In this document: in pieces, positions 57,650 to 64,000 of the stretch
Numbering within the stretch: position 1 is the first letter of the stretch
How the letters are laid out: every line of letters begins with the position of its first letter
Assembly (NCBI GenBank): GCA_030685235.1
Contig: MU839158.1
Span: forward strand, 154,681-218,680
Length of the DNA: 64,000 nt
Source of the DNA: Copromyces sp. CBS 386.78
Lineage: Eukaryota > Ascomycota > Sordariomycetes > Sordariales > Sordariaceae
Reading direction: 5' to 3'
Position numbers and translations under genes: made by a program
The notes under the pieces: model-generated
What the model was told of the DNA's origin: nothing
What the model saw: only the letters and a program-made list of their open reading frames with translations
The model's database searches: none

Positions 57650-60460
57650 CTTAGTAGTTCAAACTATTTATATTTAATTAAAATAGGAATTATAAAAAGA
57701 ATATCCCTCTTTAAAATTATTAAGGCCTCTCCTATAAGAGCAACCACCCTCTTAGTAGCTTCTTCAACCACTTTCTCAATAATTTATACTTCGTTAAATT
57801 TATTAAAGAACTTATTAACGAATTGCCGCTACTTATATACCGGTCTATTTAAGTACCTTTAGAAATATTTATAATAATTATCGCTATAATTATTATTTAG
57901 GAAACTCTCGTTAAATAGAATAGTAAAAATATTAAATAATAAATTATTATATTCCTTATAGAACTTATCGGCCTTTTATTTAAATTTAATAAATTCGTTA
58001 CAACGCTTTTATAATTCCTATATTCGTTACTCCAACTACTAACTAGAAATAACGAACTCTAATAGTTTAAAAGGGTTTAAGAATTCGAATTCTTTATAAA
58101 TTTCGTTTTTATACTTTATTATATTCCTTTTTCCTACGAAATTAAAACTAATTTTAATTAGGTCGATACCGTTAAATAAGGGATAGCGTTTAATAAAATC
58201 TACATTATAAAAACTATTAAAATCCCTCCTCTTATTAGTTTTATTATCCTTATTTATTATAGTATAGAATTTTTCGGCTACCTCTACCCTAATTGTTAAA
58301 GGAAAGAAAATTTTAAATTCGCTTTTAATAATACTAAACCTCCTATTTTATAGGAATTTCAATACTTCTACTTCGCCAGGACGTATATGAAAACCGGGGT
58401 TGGGGATTTCAATAATATTATTATTTTTATCTTCGTTATTAAGAATAGAAGGAACTTCTACTTAATAATTATTAATAATAATAAGTTTAATAATTATATT
58501 TTTAATAATATTATAATATTCGGACTCTATGTATTTAAATTATTTAATCGGTACTAAAGCTAAAATAGAAGTTATATCGGGGATTGGGGAAGGAGTTTAA
58601 AGTTCTTAAGCGGGAATTAAATACGTAATAATTAACTTCGAACATTTTAATGAATAATTTAGTATTTATAAAATAAATTATAATAATTTATTTATAGGGA
58701 GGAAAAAATCTAATTCGCTTTAGTATTTTAGGCCTCTAGGCGCCTATACTATAGGCCGAAATTAGAACTTTATACTTTATAAGTAGAAATGTCGCTAATA
58801 TATCCTCTATATCCTTATTATCTTTTATAGTTATTTTAGCTAGAAACTCCTATTTATAGTAGTCCGATTCCTTAGTATCGATAGATATTTAGTTATTATT
58901 ATTAATATCTTCGTCGTTATTAATAGATATTTAGTTATTATTATTAATATCCTTATCGTCCTTATCCTTTTCGCTTTCAACCTCTTCCTCCTTAGAGTCC
59001 TTATTAGAATCCTTATTATTATCTATAGTAAAAATATACGAGGGCAATAGAGAACTATTTATTTTACGCTATTCAACAGCTATCTTCTTACTCTTCGTAT
59101 TCTAAATATTTAATTATTTAATAATTAAAACGTTATTATTATTCTTATTATTATTATTACAATCTTTAAAAATAATAGAATATTTAATAAACTTATATTC
59201 TACTTTTAATTTCGCCTCCAATTTAATTCCCTCGTTACTATATTTAAGGGCATCCAATATAGGTTCCTCGTTATACTTAGGTTCTTTTACTAACTTCGAT
59301 ACCTTTATTGCCTTTACCTCCTTATTTCTATCTATTACCTATTTAAAAGTAGAAATAAATTAGCCGTTAAACAATAGGTTATATAAAAACTTATTTCCCC
59401 TAATAAATTTTATTCCGAAGGAAGCGCTATTTTCCGCAAAATGGATTTCTACTATAAAGCGACAAAGTAAGAGTACAATTTCTAAATATTTAATATAGAA
59501 TTCTTCCTAGAAATTCTTTAATTTATAATTAATTTTGAAGTTGTCTTCCGATTTATTAGGTAAATATATAATAGCTTTAGTGAAGACTACTACGGTAGGC
59601 CCTGCTTTAATATTTTATAAATTAGTTTTAATTGTAGTTTCGAATTTACAATAGAACCTATTTACGCGGGTATTATATTACTTCTCTCCGGCTATCGTAA
59701 TTGTACTTTAGGGCTTTTTGGGCTTGCCTGGGCCTTTCTTTTTAAATTGGGGCTATAAAATAGTTGCAGCCGGTTGAATTTAGGTAGTAGAGGGTAGGTT
59801 AGTTTTAATAGTAGTAATATTCTCCTTTTTAAACCTGCCTCTTTTCTTTAACTATAAAATAGGCGTAGCCGAGGGAAGTTAATATTAAAAGGCAGCTTTA
59901 GTTTTAGCGGCAATAATTACTTTCTTAAGCCTATTTCCTTTTTTAGGCTATAAAATAAGCGTAGCTAAGGGAAGTTAATATTAAAAGGCGGCCTCGGTCT
60001 TAGTAGCAATAGCCGCTTTTTTAGGCCTACCTCTTTTCTTAAGCTATAAAATAAGCGTAGCTAAAGGAGGTTAATATTAAGAGGCGGCCTTAGTCTTAGC
60101 GGCAATAGCCGCTTTCTTAAGCTTACTTCCTTTCTTAAGCTATAAAATAAGCGTAACCGAAGGAAATTAATATTAAAAGGCGGCTTCGGTCTTAGCGGTA
60201 ACAACCGCTTTCTTAGGCCTACCTCTTTTTTTAAGCTATAAAATAAGTATAGCCGAAAGAATATAAATAGAGGGTTAAACTTTTACTTCGCCAATAATAA
60301 CAACGAATTATTTCCGAACCTAATTAGGAGGCCTTCCGCGTTTTTTAATCGGAAATTATAAAATAAGTATAATCGAAGGAACTACCTTTAGGGGAGGATA
60401 TAGGTCTATCGTATTAATAGGGATACCGGCAATTAAATATATAATAACGAACCGTTATTA
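57650..60460 (-). pseudogene. RIP-decayed gene with AT-hook repeats
   Basis: One minus-strand reading frame stays recognisable from about 60460 to about 58800 and is broken by TAA and TAG codons only; further down it fades. Its N-terminal part has KKRGRPPN (60349-60326) and KKRGRPKK (60040-60017) AT-hooks embedded in a tandem 96-bp (32-codon) repeat. The middle includes GPTVVVFTKAIIYLPNK and CRFIVEIHFAENSASFG. Near 59000 there is an acidic Glu/Asp/Lys/Asn-rich segment. AT-hooks bind the minor groove of AT-rich DNA. I do not recognise the family: it could be a transposon-encoded protein or a duplicated host gene. Limits are approximate and no function remains. Confidence 0.6.
59753..60355. repeat. 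Tandem 96-bp repeat encoding AT-hooks
   Basis: The marker CTATAAAATA recurs at 59753, 59852, 59948, 60044, 60140 and 60236, and in altered form near 60355. Four successive steps (59852 to 60236) are exactly 96 bases, one is 99 and the last is about 120. All are multiples of three, so the array kept a reading frame. Each unit on the minus strand carries an AT-hook-like basic motif followed by an Ala/Lys/Thr segment. Confidence 0.85.
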
Positions 60461-61799
60461 AAACTTAATTAATTTTAATATATCGTAGGCTATAAAATAT
60501 ATTAGGTTCTAGCGTAAATTTATTATAATTACGAATTAAAATACTTACATTTATTTTAGGGTTCGGGCTACTTCCTAGGTTGGAAGGTATACTATTATTA
60601 TAAATATTCAGGTTACGACTAGGGCGCATCGTAGCGTATACTTTACGTTATAAATAGCGGGGAATAAAAATAAAGTATTAACCAACGAGAAAATATTATT
60701 AAAAAAAATAAATAAAAATAGAATCAAATAATATATAGCGTTAGGTATAAAATTTGGATTTAATTAATGGTAGGGCGGGGGATTAGAAGTTCCTAGTTAA
60801 AATAGTAGTATAAGTGAAGTAAGGGAGGGAGATTTGTAAAATAGGGCAATATTTCCAAGTTATAAATATAAAATAGGAAAGCGGGAGCAGGAGGGGAGCT
60901 AAAGACTTGCCCGCTTCTTTCTACTTCTATATGGGAGTATAACCCGAAAAGAAAATATAAATCGGACGATATACAAACTTTACTATTTACTCCTATTTAA
61001 AATATTATATTATATAAATATTATTAGTAATAAGATAAAAATCCTATTATCTATTTAATTTTTAAATAATTAATATAAATTCGGAGACGTTAATTATATT
61101 TCTTTATATTTATTTTATAATTATCTATCCTTTTTCGGCTTAATTATAATATTAATAAGACCTCTAAGTAGTATTAAGCTACCGTTTATATTATTAACTT
61201 CAATACGTAACGATAATATAAATTGTATATTAATATATAATATTATAAACTAAAGTCCCCTCTACTATTATTTAGCGTAAGTATATTAAGTACTTATAGT
61301 ACCTAAAATTTATTAAAGAATAATAAAAATAGAACCTAACTTTTCCTTTCTATACGCTATTAACTATAAATTCCGTAATAACTCCCTTATTAGGTTTTTT
61401 CCGGATATTTCTATTAATCTCAAATATATAAATCCGGCATTTCGAAAATTATTTCCTAATACGCCCGGCCTTTCTATATTTCTATTAAATATATATATAT
61501 AGTATTACAAAACCTATTTCCCAACTCGCCTTTATCCTATATACTACTCTAGTATATAATAATTTATAATATTGAATAAATAATAATAGTCTTATTCCCT
61601 ATGCTACTTATCTATAGCGCTTTATTGGTATGGGGTACTTCTCCTGGTTCTCTAAAGGAAACCGTGCGGCGATAAGCGCCGTCGGATAAAAACCGCTAAT
61701 TCCTTTCGGTCGCGAATAAATCGCGCCTACTCTATTTCGATTCTATTTGTAGCGGTATTTACTTACTGCCTTAATAAATAAGCTACTTCCCTTCTACCG

Positions 61800-63909
61800 C
61801 TTTCGATCTAATATTAGAATAATTGAAATACCGTTTTCCCGCGTTCTTTTGTTCTAGTGTTGTAATTGAACGTATTTACGAGTGCCGCGCGAGTTTATTG
61901 CGTTACTTTCCCTCTAATTCGATTATTAAACAGTATTCATTTAGCTTACTAAACTATAATACCTACGAAAGGATTCTTTTAGTTCGGGTTCCGTCGTTTA
62001 AATAAATTTAGAATTCTTCTTTCATTTACGGCTAGCCGGTTGCCGTTATTTAATAGTCGGTTATCCGTAAATAGTTTAGGACGATGTGCATAAAGGTTTT
62101 TTTATCCGTATTGTAAGAATAGATTAGCGTTATAATATCCGGAACTTTCTTCTAGAAGAAGAAAGATTAAAAGTTTATAATTTCTATCTTTGCTTAAGTA
62201 AAAAGGGAATTCTTCGCTTTGGGTAATAGGTATTATTCGTTATCGTTTTTCGGTTGTTAGGCTTTCTTCTTTTTTTGTTTCGTATTAATTGTATATTATT
62301 TTATAATATTACTATTAAATTTTGGGTTGAGGTCGGCGATAGTAAATTTATACCGTCGGTTTAATTTAGTTACTACCGCTACTAATTAATAGTTATAGTA
62401 CGATATTTACTCTTTTATTATTACTTCTTCTAATTACCTTTTATAATCTATAGCGGTTGGTTTTAATATTTATAATAGGGGCGGTAACGCCTTTATTACC
62501 GGGGGCGGACTTATTGCGATCGTTAGAAATTTTTCTATTAGTACTTATTCTTTAGCCTACTTAGTTTTAGTAATACTATTTTTTAATTTATCGGCGGGTA
62601 GCCGACTTCTTATTCTTTTTATTTAAATATAGTTAATTACTTAGGCTATAGTCCTTCGGACAAATTTTACTTAATTTATATAGGTAAGCCTTTTTTCGAA
62701 GGCTTTAACCCGTTTATTGAAGTAGAAATTGAGTAGCGGATAAAAAGTTTCCGTTTTTAAATTCTTTATTAATATAATTTTATACGCCTTAATAATAATT
62801 TTTAAATATTTAATTTAGTATTTAGTTAGCCTAATTACTATCCTTCGTAATTTATTATAAATTTCGGTCGGTTAGTAGAAAGTTAATATTCTATATACAA
62901 TTACGCTCTAAATATATTTAATATAAATTTCCTTCGTTCGTATAAAAGAGTAACCCTAAGTCTTCGTTATTAATTATATTAATATATTCGTTTACGTAGC
63001 TATTTTTATTATTATTATTTTTACGTATATTCGGTAATTGAATTTCCAATTTAATTAAACCCTAAGGAATTTAATCGATTCCGTTAGTTTAAATAAAATT
63101 CTTCCGATTTAAAGAATTTCTATTCTTAATTCCTTTATCCGCGTAAAATATATAAATTCCGTTTTACTTACTTCGAATTCTATCCTTCTTTTAATTATTT
63201 AATTTAAATAGATATCCTATACCGTTTAGAGCGTCCAATAATTTTCTTCGGTAGTTTTAACTATTATAATAATATTAGTATTATTAGTAAAGCTAATAGT
63301 AATTATATTTTAAATAGTAATTAATTTATAGTATAATAGGGTAATAAAAAGAATAAAAAGGATTAGTAAAAGGGGGGAGCCTTATAATATACTTATTACG
63401 ATATTATAAGGTTAGGAAGTTTTATTATCGAAGAAAAGAGAACTTTTTTTTTTAATAACGAATTTATTAACCTATTAGAAGATTTATTTTAGGAATTATA
63501 TTTCCTATAATATATATAAAAATTACTTATAATTAATTTTATTAAATACGCCTTTTAAATTAAAGAGTATAAAAAACGTTACAATTTTAAATTTTTATAT
63601 TATATAGACCGCGTTAATAATTATTCGAACGGCGAATTCGGTTAAACGGTTTACTTAATTATTTATTTAACTTTCTAAGAGGAAATTATACTCTTTTACT
63701 ATTTATATTAATTTTTTAGCTATAAAGGTTTCGAAAATTTTTCTAACGTTATTTAAAAGCAATATAGGCCACTATACCCCGGCTAATTTTTATTATTTAG
63801 CGCTTTTTCTAAATTTTTTAAAAATAATTACTTTCGCGTTCTTAAACTATTAGGGGAAGTATCCGAACCGGAGGCTTATTACAATAAAAGCCGCTATCGC
63901 TTATTTAAA
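61800..63909 (-). mobile_element. RIP-decayed LINE (non-LTR retrotransposon) reverse transcriptase region
   Basis: Minus-strand translation in shifting stretches shows, in the order of a LINE reverse transcriptase: an LRFGYFP-type entry motif near 63850-63880; a palm motif resembling DLKGAFN, read as NLKGVFN, near 63550; GSPLLLILFILF near 63380; and ISFTNNTNI at the position of the catalytic ADD motif near 63285. The TNN in place of ADD fits G-to-A and C-to-T change. Then comes KTEFIYFTR near 63160 and an ETETF-PLL-FYFNKR segment near 62720, as in fungal Tad1-type elements. Stops are TAA or TAG throughout. The 5' part is cut off at 63909 by another inverted-repeat sequence. The 3' limit is uncertain. 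Confidence 0.65.
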
Positions 63910-64000
63910 GAGAATGTCTTTTCGCACCGTAATGAATGTCTTCCGGCACCGTAGCCCCACCCACTTACACCCTTCCCGCGCGCTAATGCACCCCAAAATT
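63910..64000. mobile_element. End of a second inverted-repeat element, running out of the window
   Basis: From 63910 the sequence GAGAATGTCTTTTCGCACCG aligns without gaps to the terminal repeat of the 726-bp element, with roughly 33 of the first 48 positions identical, including CGCAC, TGTCT and the GGTA/CGTA core. At the same point the composition changes from AT-rich to GC-richer (CCCACCCACTTACACCC). It looks like the left end of a related but distinct element inserted into the LINE relic. The rest lies outside the window. Confidence 0.55.

Larger units (their letters stand above)
55861..64000. repeat. AT-rich domain with features of repeat-induced point mutation (RIP)
   Basis: From here to the window end the sequence is dominated by TA, TTA and AAT runs, except for inserted islands. 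Reading frames are almost absent: stretches of recognisable coding sequence are broken only by TAA and TAG codons, as C-to-T changes would produce. In Neurospora such domains are relics of transposons mutated by RIP and are usually DNA-methylated and marked by H3K9me3. The part 55861-56887 could not be assigned to any element. The part 60460-61800 likewise holds only AT-rich sequence, possibly the 3' end of the LINE relic. Confidence 0.85.

Noticed and set aside
61823..62005. 60-codon plus-strand frame in the AT-rich domain
   Set aside because: It is a short chance frame opposite the LINE relic, with no similarity and no splice or promoter context.
55861..64000. Centromere or telomere
   Set aside because: AT-rich RIP DNA is compatible with a centromere core, but 8 kb is not diagnostic. 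No TTAGGG telomere array was seen.

Overview
The window reads as euchromatic DNA of a filamentous ascomycete, most likely Neurospora crassa or a close relative. The evidence is short spliceosomal introns (about 50-140 nt, GTRNGY donors, CTRAC branch sites, YAG acceptors), a strong C/G third-position codon bias, a dispersed single 5S rRNA gene with the Neurospora-type TATA at -29/-26, and an AT-rich terminal domain that looks mutated by repeat-induced point mutation (RIP). From memory, the neighbouring pair chd-1 and nst-3 fits N. crassa linkage group I; this could not be checked here.

Layout, left to right. 0.4-2.1 kb (+): Nug1 ribosome-assembly GTPase. 2.7-5.6 kb (-): Dis3/Rrp44 exosome nuclease. 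5.6-14.5 kb: an unusually long interval without a convincing gene. 14.5-17.3 kb (+): Rsc7/Swp82 chromatin-remodelling subunit. 18.9-21.1 kb (-): Trs65 TRAPPII subunit. 21.8-24.7 kb (+): Prp40 splicing factor. 26.7-29.1 kb (-): Rli1/ABCE1 with a 6-nt microexon. 29.1-33.3 kb: intergenic, with a possible LTR remnant. 33.3-38.5 kb (+): CHD1 remodeller. 39.9-40.0 kb (-): 5S rRNA. 40.8-42.9 kb (-): Hst3/Hst4-type sirtuin. 45.0-48.6 kb (+): Mediator subunit Med16. 49.5-50.8 kb (+): DUF3500-type protein. 51.3-52.9 kb (+): coiled-coil protein, possibly Mer2-like. 53.3-54.8 kb (-): secreted GH16 glucanase.

From about 55.86 kb to the end the composition falls abruptly to very AT-rich DNA without usable reading frames. 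It holds a decayed minus-strand gene with AT-hook motifs in exact 96-bp (32-codon) repeats, a decayed LINE reverse transcriptase (minus strand), and a 726-bp element with 78-bp terminal inverted repeats, an 8-bp target duplication and a GC-richer minisatellite core. A related inverted-repeat end begins at 63910, inside the LINE relic. The nested, little-mutated elements appear younger than the heavily mutated DNA around them.

Functionally the genes are mostly conserved housekeeping factors: ribosome biogenesis and recycling, RNA decay, splicing, chromatin remodelling, histone deacetylation, transcription and vesicle traffic. They do not form a gene cluster. Exon boundaries were placed by hand from splice signals and reading-frame continuity; every multi-exon model closes in frame.
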